Source of the DNA: Amia ocellicauda
Lineage: Eukaryota; Chordata; Actinopteri; Amiiformes; Amiidae
DNA length: 64,000 bases
Assembly: GCF_036373705.1 (NCBI RefSeq)
Contig: NC_089858.1
Location: 14,012,501 to 14,076,500 of the forward strand
Direction of reading: 5' to 3'
In this document: in pieces, positions 12,043-24,161 of the stretch
How positions within the stretch are numbered: the stretch's first letter is position 1
Layout: each line of letters starts with the position of its first letter
Translations under genes and position numbers: made by a program
The notes under the pieces: model-generated
Told to the model about the DNA's origin: nothing
Database searches by the model: none
Seen by the model: the letters and a program-made list of their open reading frames with translations, nothing else

Positions 12043-13263
12043 CACTCACCTAAAGGATTATTAGGAACACCATACTAATACTGTGTTTGACCCCCTTTCG
12101 CCTTCAGAACTGCCTTAATTCTACGTGGCATTGATTCAACAAGGTGCTGAAAGCATTCTTTAGAAATGTTGGCCCATATTGATAGGATAGCATCTTGCAG
12201 TTGATGGAGATTTGTGGGATGCACATCCAGGGCACGAAGCTCCCGTTCCACCACATCCCAAAGATGCTCTATTGGGTTGAGATCTGGTGACTGTGGGGGC
12301 CAGTTTAGTACAGTGAACTCATTGTCATGTTCAAGAAACCAATTTGAAATGATTCGACCTTTGTGACATGGTGCATTATCCTGCTGGAAGTAGCCATCAG
12401 AGGATGGGTACATGGTGGTCATAAAGGGATGGACATGGTCAGAAACGATGCTCAGGTAGGCCGTGGCATTTAAACGATGCCCAATTGGCACTAAGGGGCC
12501 TAAAGTGTGCCAAGAAAACATCCCCCACACCATTACACCACCACCACCAGCCTGCACAGTGGTAACAAGGCATGATGGATCCATGTTCTCATTCTGTTTA
12601 CGCCAAATTCTGACTCTACCATCTGAATGTCTCAACAGAAATCGAGACTCATCAGACCAGGCAACATTTTTCCAGTCTTCAACTGTCCAATTTTGGTGAG
12701 CTTATGCAAATTGTAGCCTCTTTTTCCTATTTGTAGTGGAGATGAGTGGTACCCGGTGGGGTCTTCTGCTGTTGTAGCCCATCCGCCTCAAGGTTGTACG
12801 TGTTGTGGCTTCACAAATGCTTTGCTGCATACCTCGGTTGTAACGAGTGGTTATTTCAGTCAAAGTTGCTCTTCTATCAGCTTGAATCAGTCGGCCCATT
12901 CTCCTCTGACCTCTAGCATCAACAAGGCATTTTCGCCCACAGGACTGCCGCATACTGGATGTTTTTCCATTTTCACACCATTCTTTGTAAACCCTAGAAA
13001 TGGTTGTGCGTGAAAATCCCAGTAACTGAGCAGATTGTGAAATACTCAGACCGGCCCGTCTGGCACCAACAACCATGCCACGCTCAAAATTGCTTAAATC
13101 ACCTTTCTTTCCCATTCAGACATTCAGTTTGGAGTTCAGGAGATTGTCTTGACCAGGACCACACCCCTAAATGCATTGAAGCAACTGCCATGTGATTGGT
13201 TGGTTAGATAATTGCATTAATGAGAAATTGAACAGGTGTTCCTAATAATTCTTTAGGTGAGTG
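12043..13263 (-). mobile_element. Tc1/mariner-type DNA transposon, DD36E (copy 2)
   Basis: A 1221-bp element in inverted orientation to copy 1, with the same terminal repeats (one end reads CTAATAATTCTTTAGG, a single-base change) and TA at both borders (12041-12042, 13264-13265). Identical length and very similar sequence to 4722-5942 point to recent amplification of one family. It lies between ABCA2 and CLIC3. Confidence 0.95.
12075..13115 (-). pseudogene. Tc1-type transposase pseudogene, one nonsense codon
   Basis: Reads in one frame from MGKKGDLSN to GGQTQY except for a TAA at 12702-12704, where copy 1 has CAA (Gln138). By eye I count six amino-acid replacements against copy 1 (for example GHC to GHR and ATTH to ATTR) and no frameshift. 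The three catalytic residues are still coded downstream of the stop. A single C-to-T change is enough to explain the loss, so inactivation is recent. Confidence 0.93.
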
Positions 13264-14184
13264 TAGGTTTTATATATTTAAAATATACAAGATACAATTT
13301 AAATATGTTTTAGTCTGTAATCCATACATACATTAATTATATAGGTTAAAATAATATATGGTAAGGTGGGTCTCTACAAAAATGTGTCAAATATGTTGAC
13401 AAAAATCTCGTATATTTTAAACACACAGAAAAGGGGTCAGACTGGGCCTATGCAGAATATAAGGATAATTTCTACCGCATATTAAAAATCTGTTTGTTCT
13501 GTGGGGCACTGGTATTCTGGTGTGACAAATTCCACGCAAGGGATAACTGCAGCAGAATAGCACAGCCCCTGGCCTCCTCAGTGCTCACTGCCGGTAGAGC
13601 CAGCACTGCATACACATCTAGTGCAATGGGGTAACGGCACGCAAACATAGTGTGATTTTGATTGCTCTTTTTCATTGACTCAGAACTAATTTTTCATTGT
13701 TTTTTTTTGGTTGTCTTTCTAATATTTGTGAATGTTTTTCTTTTTCTGTGGCATGCAGGTATATATATGGCATTATCGTACGTCGCTATGGCGGCGCGTT
13801 GCTCTGCTCATTACTGCAATGTCTTGCCACTGTGATTTGGTTGGCTGGGATGTAATCTGTTTCTCTGTTTGGACTGTTTTATTTCCTCTTCTCTCGTGAG
13901 CTTTAATGGAGGCGATGATAACGATCATTATGTCAAGTTAAAGAAAAAATAAACTAACTCGGGGAAAAGAAACAAAACTGCAGTCAGTTGAGTCCTCCCA
14001 GAGCGAGGGGGTGCTGTGTGTGACTCTCACACTGGAAACATTAAAGACAAGAAGAACAGTAGTGGGGGAAGGAGAGGTGTTGGTTTCCCTGTGTTTCAGA
14101 AGGAGAGTGGAATGGAATGACTAATTACACTCTAATTGTTATATGAAAGTGTACAAACAGGATTGTGTGCATGTGTGTGTGTGT

Positions 14185-14215
<31 letters not shown>

Positions 14216-15606
14216 TTGGTGTGTGCGTGTGTGCATGCATGTGTGTGTGTTGTCTTAGTGTTACTGTGTGTGTGCATGCTCAAGTGGGTGCTGAGGTGTT
14301 GGCGTGTTCAGCTCACTGGCTCCTTCTCCACCCTTTATTGTTCTGCAGTGCTCTGGGGCATGTCCAGATGAGAGCCCTGATAATTTCTGTGACATTAATA
14401 CAGTAATACAATTTAGAATACAATTGAGGTGTTGGGATTATGTGCTGAACTGAAGATTATGATGTTTAGGAACAAAATCTCATTTAAAAGTAATCCAAAA
14501 TGTTTTGATTAGGCAAACAGATGGAGGTTGCAATTGTCCATCACTCACATTTAGGTTGTCTAGAGATTGAGAGTTTGACTAATTAAGGTAAATCTAGAAT
14601 ACAAATTTGGTCAAATTAGGGTTGCATTCTTGAATGGGTTTATATCTGTGACAGCAGTGGGTTAGATAGACCGACCTCTGCTTTCTGCACTGCAGCATCA
14701 CAGCTCAGCACAGGGATTTGGATTCTTGCTCAAGGGTTGGGCTGATTTATTGCCATATCTGTATTAACTGAATATTTGGATGCATGAGAAAATAATCATG
14801 AAAGATAATCAAATCACTTGATGGGTGGCGGTGGGGAGTGTCATAATAGAGCACAGTGTGATGAAGGCATGGAAACAAAGAGAGCAGAGAGAAGAAGAGG
14901 ACAGATGAGCACCCGAGCGGTGCTTTGTTTTTACAACAAACATATCTGCGTGTCATCTGCCACCCTGTTGCTGCTGTTATATAAGAAAAGTCATTAAGAA
15001 ATGCTGACATGGCTAAATGGCTGGAAGGTGAATCTGACTAATCTGTGATTACATTTTACACCTTACCTCGCCCTACATTCCCCCCCTGCCTCCACCAGTC
15101 CATCCCTCTGTCTCTGACCTGGATTTAGTTTATTGAAGTCACTGAGGAACGACAGGAATCAGGAAAGAGAAAAGGACAGAGATAGAGGCAGGGAGATGGA
15201 GGGGGAGGCAAAAACAGGTCAGACCAGTCTGGTGGGAGGGTGTGTGTGGAATGAGGGAGTAGGTGTGCATGTGTGGGGGGGCAGGCAGAGATGGGCTGAG
15301 CTGCTCCTCCTGTCAGAAAGGCAGAAATCTCTGCACCTGACACGCAGGACCCGCATAGAGACACAGGTAAACACGGACACACACAGGTTAGATCAGATAC
15401 ACACACTTAAAACAGATACGCACTTCATCCACACACACTGAGCACTGACCAGTAAGGACAGGGAGATGCCCAAAACAGGTGAACCAAACTAAGCAAACTA
15501 CAACTGGTAACTGCTGAGGTTCGCCCACAGAGGACTGGCCTGTGGAGTGAGACAGAGAGGAGGAGGAGGAGAAGGAAACCAACTCACAAGCCTGCCTGGG
15601 GGAGGA

Positions 15607-16292
15607 ATGGCCGAAGCTCTGAAAATCGAGCTCTTCATCAAGGTAAGAGTCTCTCCGGATCTCAAGTCACTACTCCTATATTCCCACGATGTCCCACACC
15701 CCAGCAATGTTTATAACTTTACACCAGAGAAGAAGAGATTCAGAAAGAACAAAGAAAACAAAGAGAAAACCCAGCAGACAGAGGAATTTCCCAGAACACT
15801 GGATTCAGAGTCAGAATGGGAATCCTGGAGCCTTCCAGTCAGCCCCAGCCATCGCTGCGTCTCACTGTCGACCGATGGCACAACCTCGTCACACTGGGTT
15901 TCCTTGGGGGTGTGAGGGGGCAATTGTTTTTTATTCGTACCGGAGGCCACAATTACTACATTAATTTAATTATTCTGGCTGTCAGGCTTGTTTAATATTT
16001 TCTGCTTTGGTGTGTTGCTGTTGTAGCTGCTAGAGTTTTACAGTAGAACTGTCCACAGTACAGCTTGATACAGTTGATATCTGCCTGTTGTTTGGCAAGT
16101 GACATGAAAATGTAGTAATGGAGTGTTGTGTGTTTGCAGTGTGCTCTGTGTGTGCGTGCATTTTCTGTGTCTCTCTCCTGTGTTAGTTACCATAGCTACT
16201 CATGTGGGGTAGCTCTGAAAAGAACTCGTATAGTTCTGTAAGAATAATAGACAAATACAAAACACACATACACACCCACACTCACATGCACA

Positions 16293-16324
<32 letters not shown>

Positions 16325-17643
16325 TCAGGAACAGGCAGGTGGAAAACTGATAAGTGAAAAGTAATAAAGTAAAGAGAGACTGGGGACCGACCATAGTGAT
16401 GTAGCAGTTGTCTGTTACATGCATTGTTTACGCACACACTGACCCCTCTCCCCCATCCCCAGGCCAGTGATGATGGAGAGAGCGTGGGAAACTGTCCGTT
16501 CTGCCAGCGCCTCTTCATGATCCTCTGGCTGAAGACTGTCAACTTCACCCTGACCACTGTGGACATGAAGCGGTGCGTTATACTGCTACTGCTGGAGGGG
16601 CAATTAATACTGCTGTTGGGGTATATCACAGCTCCCGGGGTTGTTATAGTGCTATTAACATTTTTCTAACTAACTTATACCCCCCACCATCTCTCAGGGC
16701 CCCAGAGGTGCTGAAGGACCTAGCCCCGGGCTCCCAGCCGCCCTTCCTGCTGTACAACGAGGAGGTGCGCACAGACACCAATAAGATTGAGGAGTTCCTG
16801 GAGGAGCAGCTGGCACATCCACAGTGAGTTCACACACACACACTTGCAATCCCCCAGCCTGTCCTCAACCTGTCCTCAGACTGTCCTCTCTCTGTGCTGT
16901 AGGTACCCCAAGCTCAGCTGTCGCTACAAGCAGTCCAACCGGGCCGGGGACGACATCTTCCACAAGTTCTCTGCCTACATCAAGAACCCCAACCCTGGAC
17001 TGAACAACAGTGAGTGGGCTGGGCTGTGTGTTAAGTTGTGTGGCTCTGTTTCGGGGGAAGTTGTGTAGCTGTGTGTCAGTGTATGTTGTGTTTAGCTGTG
17101 TGTCAGTGTGTTGTGTCTAGTTGTGTATCTGTGTGTCAGTGTGTGTTGTGTTTTAGCTGTGTGTCAGTGTGTTGTGTTAAGTTGTGTTGTTGTCGCTCAG
17201 TGCTGGAGCGCAAGTTCCTGCGCAGCCTGATGCTGCTCGACCAGTACCTGCTGGCCCCGCTACCCCACGAACTGGACAAGAACCCCTCACAGACTGTGTC
17301 GCAGCGCCGGTACCTGGATGGCGACGAGCTCTCCCTCGCAGACTGCAACCTACTGCCCAAACTGCACATCGTCAAGGTAACGCAGAGCCGTCCTCCCCTC
17401 TAACACACTTGGCCACATTGAAAAGTGTCCTCCCTTTTAAAATCCCCATCCCTCCCTCCCTCCCTCCCTCTCTCTCAGGTGGTGTGCAGGAAGTACCGAG
17501 ACTTTGAGATGCCAGCAGCTCTGAAGGGTCTGACCCGTTATCTTGATAACGCCTACCAGCGTGATGAGTTCCGCTACACCTGCCCTAAGGACAGCGAGAT
17601 CCTGCTGGCCTACCACTCTGTCGCCAAGTACCTGAACAAATAG
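15607..17643 (+). CDS. CLIC3: CLIC3, chloride intracellular channel protein 3
   Basis: Six coding exons: 15607-15642, 16463-16572, 16698-16823, 16903-17009, 17201-17376, 17479-17643; 239 residues, the normal length for CLIC proteins. The start [12 protein letters not shown] matches the CLIC3 N-terminus (MAE..L.LF.K). An N-terminal thioredoxin-like domain contains Cys23-Pro-Phe-Cys26 in place of the glutaredoxin active site; human CLIC3 has CPSC, so the two-cysteine motif is kept. The all-helical GST-like C-terminal half has [10 protein letters not shown], the linker loop around [17 protein letters not shown], and [13 protein letters not shown]. The family is described as soluble glutathione-dependent oxidoreductases that can associate with membranes. 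It follows ABCA2 on the same strand as in mammals, which favours CLIC3 over other CLICs. Confidence 0.95.
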
Positions 17644-18300
17644 AGAGAGGGAGAAGGGAGGGGAAAAAGAAAGGGAGGGAGAGAGAAAAGAAGGATTAAG
17701 AGGATAAAATAGAGAGGGAGAGCAAGGTGAATTGAGGGATGGAGAGAGGGAGATGGGGGGGTTAAGGAAGAGGGTGGTAGAGTGGAGAGAATGGAAGAGA
17801 AGGCTGGAGGGAGAAGAGAAGCCAGTAATTAAGTATTGCTGTTTCAAGTGTGTCCCAGCTTGCTTCCCATACACCCTGTACTGCTGCTGCTGCATTCTTA
17901 TACTCAACTGAACCACTAATCTCTAACTGACTTGTTAATTGATTCATTGATGTGGGTATCGTTGCTGGTTCACACATTTGCTTTGTGAGGAGTTGGGGGG
18001 GTGGGGGGGGTGTGAGTGTTGCTGTATAAATGAATCCTTATTGTCGTTCTTCTCATTACTGTTGTTGCATCAGACTTTGTGAGACTGTGGAGGAGACCGT
18101 TACATAGTACCAATTTTGAACTAATTATTTCACTCCATGGACCTAGTTTCATCCCTGTGTTTGTTGCAATATATTGCTTTAATTAAATTAACCATTATGG
18201 ATAATCATAACTGCAACATATGGAAACAGTGTATTCCTAGAGTGGTTCAGTGTGTGCATATAGCTGCACTGAAACATATCGTAAGTGTAATTATGGTCAA

Positions 18301-18354
18301 AATAAAAAAATTAACAGTAACAGTGCCATGTTGTTTGTGGATGTATTCTTTATT
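18301..18354. terminator. Tail-to-tail polyadenylation signals of CLIC3 and PAXX
   Basis: AATAAA on the plus strand at 18301-18306 serves CLIC3. The reverse complement TTTATT at 18349-18354 is AATAAA on the minus strand for PAXX. The two 3' ends therefore meet or overlap within roughly 50 bp. Confidence 0.6.
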
Positions 18355-18757
18355 GATTATTATTCTTAATACATCATGATCTTTTTTAAAAAGCAAATGC
18401 ATCTCAGGTCTTCATAAAACAAGTTAAAAAAGAAAGAGAAAGGAAAGAGAAGACAAGGAGAAGAAAGTTTTAAGATAGGAGTTTTCAAAATCTCCCTGGT
18501 TTCCTCTCTCCCTTACCTAAAAGTTCATATGGGTCAGTTCTGTATAGATTAAAATTACAACAGTAATGACATTAGTAATAAGAGGGCGCTCACTGTTCCT
18601 CAGGTCTTACATGACATTCTCAGTCCGTGAAGAAGTTAGTTTGCTTGGGGAGGCCTGAGCTCCAGCAGAATTTCACATCAATACAAACATGTAAAACAGC
18701 ATTAAACACTCCTGTGTGTTTGTGTGCGAGTGTGTGTTAGCAGCTTCTCTGTGCTGG

Positions 18758-20435
18758 TCAGCTCTCCTCGTCCTCGAAAGCCACACCCCTGGCCTCCTTC
18801 TTCCTGCAGGAACAAAACAAACCGCACAGTGAATGTGTGTGTGTGAGCGAGCGAGCGAGTGAATAAACAAATATGTGCGTGACTGTGTGTCAATATTCAA
18901 ACACTTGGCTAGACTCTCAGCCAATCACCTTCTAGTTCCCGGGTTGATGAGTGATTCTCCGGGGAGACGCTTCTTTGCAGCTTTTAAAGACCCACTCCCT
19001 CCATTCTGCTGCCTCCTAGGCTCAAAGTCTGAGAGAGAGAAGAGAGAGAAGAGCCATTTTGCAGGAAGGAGTAGAGATGAAGAGAGGAAACAGGGAGAGA
19101 GATTAACAAACAAATTAATAATGTAGTCCAATTAAACAATTGTTTACACAAACAGTGTATATCCAAACCACAAGACACAGGAACTCCCCAGACAATGACA
19201 ATACAGCCAGAGGCGGGGTGGGGATGTGCAGTGGCCATGCGAGTGACCAGCTCTGACTGCAGGAGAGAGGAGGACAGATGGGCTCACCTGTGCGTCTCTG
19301 TTGGTTCTTGGCTGGACTGAAGGAGGTGGCACCCCCTGCTGGTGAGAGGTGGGATAACACAAACATATATTAGATGATGGTAACAGTGTGTACCTGTGTG
19401 TGTGTGTGAGAGAATGTACCAGTGTGTGTACCTGTGCTCTCTAGGTCCCTCAGTCTCTCTGCCATCCCTAACAGCACTACTCTGAGCTCCTCTTGAGCTT
19501 CATGGTCAGACAGCCTGGATAGGACAAAAGTCATAACCCCAGGCTCCGGGGAGTCAAGCTCCAGGGTGACCCCGCCATCCTGAACTGACACCAACACTGA
19601 GCCACACTCACAGGCTGACCTGGGGGAGAGAGGGAGACACAGCCAAATTGAAACAGACGGAAATAGAGAGGGGGGAGTGGGGAGAGAAAGAAAGATGCAG
19701 GAATGGTGGGGGGCAGAGAGAGACAGAGGGATGATGGGGTCAGACAGACAGAAGCTGCTTTTACACTTGACAGTTAAACCTGGGGCAACCCTGGGTTGAA
19801 ATTCAAGCACTTTCACATTGTCATTTTCAACCCAAGACGAAACTCTGATTCCGGGGTGAACCGGCCCTGCTACAGACAGCCTGAGATTTCCAACCCGGGA
19901 CACTTCAGGGTGAAAAACATGAATGTGAATGCAACAGGGTTATGCATAAACAGACGTCAAGTGGCCAGTCACCCCGGGGCTGTCCATTATAAGGTTTAAT
20001 GTAACAGCCAGAGTACGGTAGCAGGGCTTGGAGAGGAAGGGAAGATAGCTTGAGAGAGGTGTGTACCTTATCCTGTTGACGTACTCCTCAGTGGAGTTCA
20101 CAGCACAGCTCTGCCTCTGGAAAACACAGAGCAATACTGACACTGAGCAACACATTCAAACACAGCAATACACAGAGCAACACACCGACTTACGTGCTGC
20201 GTCAGTGAGTCCAAGGTGAACGTTGTGCTCCACACATCTGTTACATTCGTCAGGCTGAGGGAGAGAGGTGCATGAAGAAAGGCACAGATAAACCATTGTT
20301 AATAATAAAATTAACATAATATAGACAGGGTGAGAGAGCAGGGTTGTAAAACTGTACACTTTCTACAAGCCGAACAAACGACGCCGTCAGTCTACCACAC
20401 CGCTAGAGGGCGCGCTGAGTGACACATGGTAAGAG

Positions 20436-20482
<47 letters not shown>

Positions 20483-20894
20483 CCGGAGCTCGTCGGCTGA
20501 GGTGGGGATCTAATCTTTACAATACCACAGAAAAGTGGCCACTATGCAGCTTGTCTTGCACATCGCAGGGATGCAGCGACAGTCTGTCTGATCACCAGTA
20601 CCGAGTGGGCGTCTGTTTCGTACCCACGGACAACTGGCTGGGCTGTTTCAACTCACTAGCCTCCTACACAGTCCATCATATTTATTACAATATTAGTGCG
20701 ATCACTCATGCTTTCAGACGATTCTGGCACGGCAGCAGCGGAGATCAGTGTAAAGTGCATGTCTCTCACACTCACCCGATATTGAACACACCGTCCTGGG
20801 TAGTACTGTAGCACAGGTATCTGGAGCTGTCGCTTTTATTTACGATCGTGCAGTAGAGAGGCTTACATTGAGCTGCACCCTTACCACTGTCCAT
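18758..20894 (-). CDS. PAXX: PAXX, non-homologous end-joining accessory factor (XRCC4/XLF paralogue)
   Basis: Seven exons on the minus strand, in order: 20894-20776, 20254-20194, 20116-20067, 19619-19432, 19338-19288, 19028-18929, 18803-18758; 204 residues, the same length as human PAXX as I recall it. Start codon chosen because ATG GAC AGT follows a leader and precedes RYLCYSTTQDGVFNIG, matching the FVCYC...GGFNLYVTD region of the human head domain. VTDVWSTTFTLDSL follows, then a predicted helical stalk (LSDHEAQEELRVVLLGMAERLRDLES). The C-terminus RLPGESLINPGTRRKKEARG continues to VAFEDEES. In human PAXX this end (GESLINPG...VDF) binds Ku; the V-x-F pair is kept as Val197 and Phe199. PAXX stabilises Ku and ligase IV complexes on broken ends in the nucleus. 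The acceptor of the fifth exon is NAGNAG (CAGCAG), so one residue may be optional. Confidence 0.94.
19329..19342 (-). promoter_or_regulatory. CTCF-like motif in PAXX exon 5
   Basis: On the minus strand CCAGCAGGGGGTGC matches the consensus CCASYAGRKGGCRS at 13 of 14 positions. It spans the acceptor and start of a PAXX exon, so part of the match may come from coding and splicing constraints. Confidence 0.35.
20400..20413 (+). promoter_or_regulatory. CTCF-like motif in PAXX intron 1
   Basis: CCGCTAGAGGGCGC matches CCASYAGRKGGCRS at 13 of 14 positions (G for A at position 3, common in vertebrate sites). It lies in PAXX intron 1, just before a CT microsatellite. Confidence 0.45.
20439..20478. repeat. 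CT microsatellite in PAXX intron 1
   Basis: About 19 CT units. On the transcribed minus strand this is a GA run. Confidence 0.9.
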
Positions 20895-21300
20895 TTGCAG
20901 TAATAACAATATAAATAAAAGGATAATAACAGATGCAAGAGTCCAGCGCAGCCTCTACGTAAACACAAACGAAGTCTCAGGATGGCGTAACGTCATGACG
21001 TCAGGACCACGCTACCCAATCGCCGACACGGGACAGTATAAGCCCCTCCAGGTGGGCGGCACTGTCCAAACAGTTGCTAGGTTACCGGCCATCATAAGTC
21101 AGCGATTGGCTAAAATATCCGTCAATCAAAGCAGTCCGGAGGCGGGGGGAGGGTAAGCGACCAACCATTCTCGAGTTATGCGGAAACCACGCCCCGTCTC
21201 TGCCAGGGGCGTGGTCTAGTCTAATACAGCCGCGTCATTGGCCAACAGTATGAGAGCGCTGATTGGAAGAGAACGCACTCAGCTGAGTTATGGACTAACA
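20895..21300 (-). promoter_or_regulatory. PAXX promoter region with CRE, CCAAT boxes and paired GC boxes
   Basis: Upstream of the PAXX start codon and richer in CpG than its surroundings. Visible sites: a perfect CRE palindrome TGACGTCA at 20996-21003, CCAAT/ATTGG boxes near 21015, 21106, 21236 and 21262, and a perfect 10-bp inverted pair ACCACGCCCC / GGGGCGTGGT at 21186-21215 with a 10-nt spacer (Sp/KLF-type GC boxes). No TATA box seen. Assignment as promoter is inference from position and motif density. Confidence 0.6.
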
Positions 21301-23220
21301 GAGTACCGGACTAAGTGGAACACAATGTGAAAAATTACATTTATTGACAACTTTTGTAACTGAACTATTTATAACCCAAATATTTTTATTACATTTAAAA
21401 TACACTCACTTTTTTTTTTTACTTTGACAACATTTAGCCTATGTAATGTGTTATGAACAGTGGTGTATTTGGATAAAATTAACACCACAGCTCACAATAC
21501 AAATAAACAGTGTAAATAGACTAGAGTGTTACTGTTGTTCAAGTCAGCGCAGTGGAGTGTCAGTGTTAAAGCGTGTAGTGTCTGTTACTGGAAAATGTGG
21601 TGTTCCCCCTGTAAAAGCAGGAGCTAACCAAACTTATACCGCTTGGGTGTCTCCCTGGAATGCATGGATGGATTGATGAATTGATGGATGGATTGATGGA
21701 TACAATTATGTATTGATTGATATATTGATTGATTGATTGATTGATGGATTGATAGTGTATTGACTGAATGATGTATTTATTTATGTGTTATCTTAATTGG
21801 CAGACAACCAAATCCAGGCCAATTTACAGTTTAAAATAATATTTTAAAGCATTCCAAAATGCAGTAACACAACCAATACAAAGTACAATAAGCATACAGC
21901 TTAGTACAATAAGCTAAAATGTGCAGACATAATGGTTAAGTCCCAGGTATGTGTTAAAGACAGGGGTAGGCATAGGAAAAGTTGCAGTTAACCAATAAAA
22001 GTGCTAACAATATATAAGTAAGAAGGAGCATAATGAAGTAAAGTTCATAAGAGCAAAGGTGCTGAGTAGCCCAGGAGATTAGGTTACTGTATTACAGTAC
22101 AGTCTGAACAAATTAGAGGGAAAATATATTTGTATTTCTTATAAGATTTAACTATATACTGTCACACTATTTTGAGAACATGTCACTTTACATGCAGTTA
22201 CCCTGATTGCTTCCACTGGGTTTTAAATGTCAAGGTTAATGTTCACACCTGCGCCTCTGTCTCTCTCACTATGCAGTCACATACTGTACATTTACTACTC
22301 ATTAAACTAATTTCTACAATTCTTACTCTGACCACATGGTGGAGATAAACACCACAAAATTAGATTAGATTCTGTGTTTACTGGAATTTGAGGCACAATG
22401 AGTAAAACCTGTAACTCATTTACCAGAACCACATACAAAATCTGGAATAGACTGGCACATTTTCTGTTTTCCACTCAGACTGCAACACACATTTGGCAAA
22501 ACACAATAAACAGCTCTCTACTATAGCCTTTCATAAGTTAATTGTATAACAGTTAATAATAATTAATAATAATTAAGTATAATTAATGTAACTAAGTTTA
22601 AAGTGCATTGTAAATGCATATATACAAGTATACTTTGTAATAATGCTAAAAGTACAACATTAATACATATAATTAAACTATACTTTCTCTTGGTATGCTA
22701 AAAGTATAACAATATTAGCACAATTAGGCAGTGGCTCGGTCCCAGGAGGAGCTGATGGTGCAGCTTCAGTGTCAGAGTATCCCTGCAGGCTGTGGCAGGG
22801 GTATTGTTTTTATCATAAAATTCAGTCCTGCAGGCCAAACAACAAAACCGTGAAATCACACACTGACAGTCCCTGTCCTCAGGTATTCACACTACACACT
22901 GAGGATACAAGTAAACTGTCCCCCAATATGAACCTCCAGCCCTTGGAAGAGGTCAGGCTTGAGCACTTGCGAAATCCTCATTTGATTAAGCAGGTGCTGG
23001 AGACAAATAGCCTTATCTATTGGAAAAGCCTTGGAAGAAATAGCCTTAGCAATTTATTTTTGCGCCAGGATAAATACACAATAAAGGTGCAAGCAGCAGC
23101 AACGCAACCAATGTAACTATAATGTTCCTCAGCGGCTTAGTTAAGTAGGGAATTTCAGCTACATATACATACAGCATCATTGTGTTGGGCATAGGCTCTT
23201 CAGACCTATCCAATCACCGC
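21301..23220. other. AT-rich spacer between PAXX and DPH7
   Basis: About 1.9 kb of AT-rich sequence with simple ATTG-type repeats (about 21665-21770) and no gene I can support. An ORF at 22769-23116 (115 codons) resembles nothing I know. Confidence 0.6.
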
Positions 23221-23464
23221 TCTCATGCTGCTGACAAATGACGTGATTTTAGGCTGGAATACGCCCCTCACAGAAAGGGGCGTGGTTTTGGCATCTTGTA
23301 GTGCAACTGCGCTGCTGCACCAATATGATGGGTGGAAATCTGCAGATCTGTGCAGACCTGCTTACAGGAGAAAGTGACGTGAGCTGTGACCCGGAAGGTG
23401 TTAGAGCAGATGGCGGTGCTGTTTGATGTGTGTGCGCAGATCCCACGCGTCACCGAGCCAGCGA
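23221..23464 (+). promoter_or_regulatory. DPH7: DPH7 promoter and non-coding first exon, with inverted GC-box pair and upstream ORF
   Basis: An inverted GC-box pair ACGCCCCT / AGGGGCGT at 23261-23283 (7-nt spacer) precedes a segment ending in GCGA followed by the strong donor GTGAGT at 23465. Joined to the acceptor TTCTGTGCAG at 24138, it forms the DPH7 leader. The leader contains an ATG at 23410 opening a 21-codon ORF that crosses the intron and stops with TAG at 24147-24149, 12 nt before the DPH7 ATG. The transcription start is not visible. Confidence 0.55.
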
Positions 23465-23766
23465 GTGAGTACCAGACCGGATATTAATCCGCGCTGTGAT
23501 CCGGTTTTTGCATGGATATATCCGAGTGGTTTCCATGTGTAGTAAGTGAGCGAGACTGCAGAGCACAGTGCTGTGTATAAATTGGTTTATTACAGCTGTA
23601 TTAAGTGTATTTAATATTGTAGTTTTATTTTATAATGATGGATATTATTATTATTAATGATAATATTGTTTTGGAAGTTGCTTAATAGGCCGACATTTCT
23701 AAAAGAGTCAGTGTCGGAGGATTCTGGAGTTATTTTACTGGGTCCTTACTATTACCAACAGACGTA

Positions 23767-23799
<33 letters not shown>

Positions 23800-24161
23800 T
23801 CCTGCAGTTTGCATGCCAATTGCACGTGGGTTGTATGACAAAAACTGCATATTTTACAGTGGCCTTTTATTGTCCCCAGTACAAGGTGCACCTGTGTGGT
23901 GGATCAGGCTATTTAATCAGCTACACCTGTGAGGTGTTTGGATTATTTTAGCAAAGGAGAAATGCTCACTAACAGGGATGTAAAGAAATTTGTGCACACA
24001 ATTGTATAGAAATAAGCTTTGTGTGTGTAAGGAAAATGTCTGCTCATGAAACATTGAACCAACACTTTACATGTTGCGATTATATTTGTGTTCAGTATAT
24101 ATACATCCTCTCCCCCTCGCTCCTCTCCTTCTGTGCAGTATGTGCTTAGCGGTTCATTGTC

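Larger units (their letters stand above)
11001..15606. other. ABCA2-CLIC3 spacer
   Basis: No cellular gene seen. Contents: CTAT microsatellite (11322-11379), the second DD36E transposon (12043-13263), a GT microsatellite (about 14171-14213), AT-rich sequence at 13265-15000, and a purine-rich segment at 15130-15606 that probably includes the CLIC3 promoter and 5' leader. Confidence 0.7.

Noticed and set aside
14143..14406. Cys/Val-rich ORFs between ABCA2 and CLIC3
   Set aside because: Products of a GT microsatellite.
22769..23116. A 115-codon ORF upstream of DPH7
   Set aside because: No recognisable domain, no splice or Kozak support, AT-rich spacer composition.
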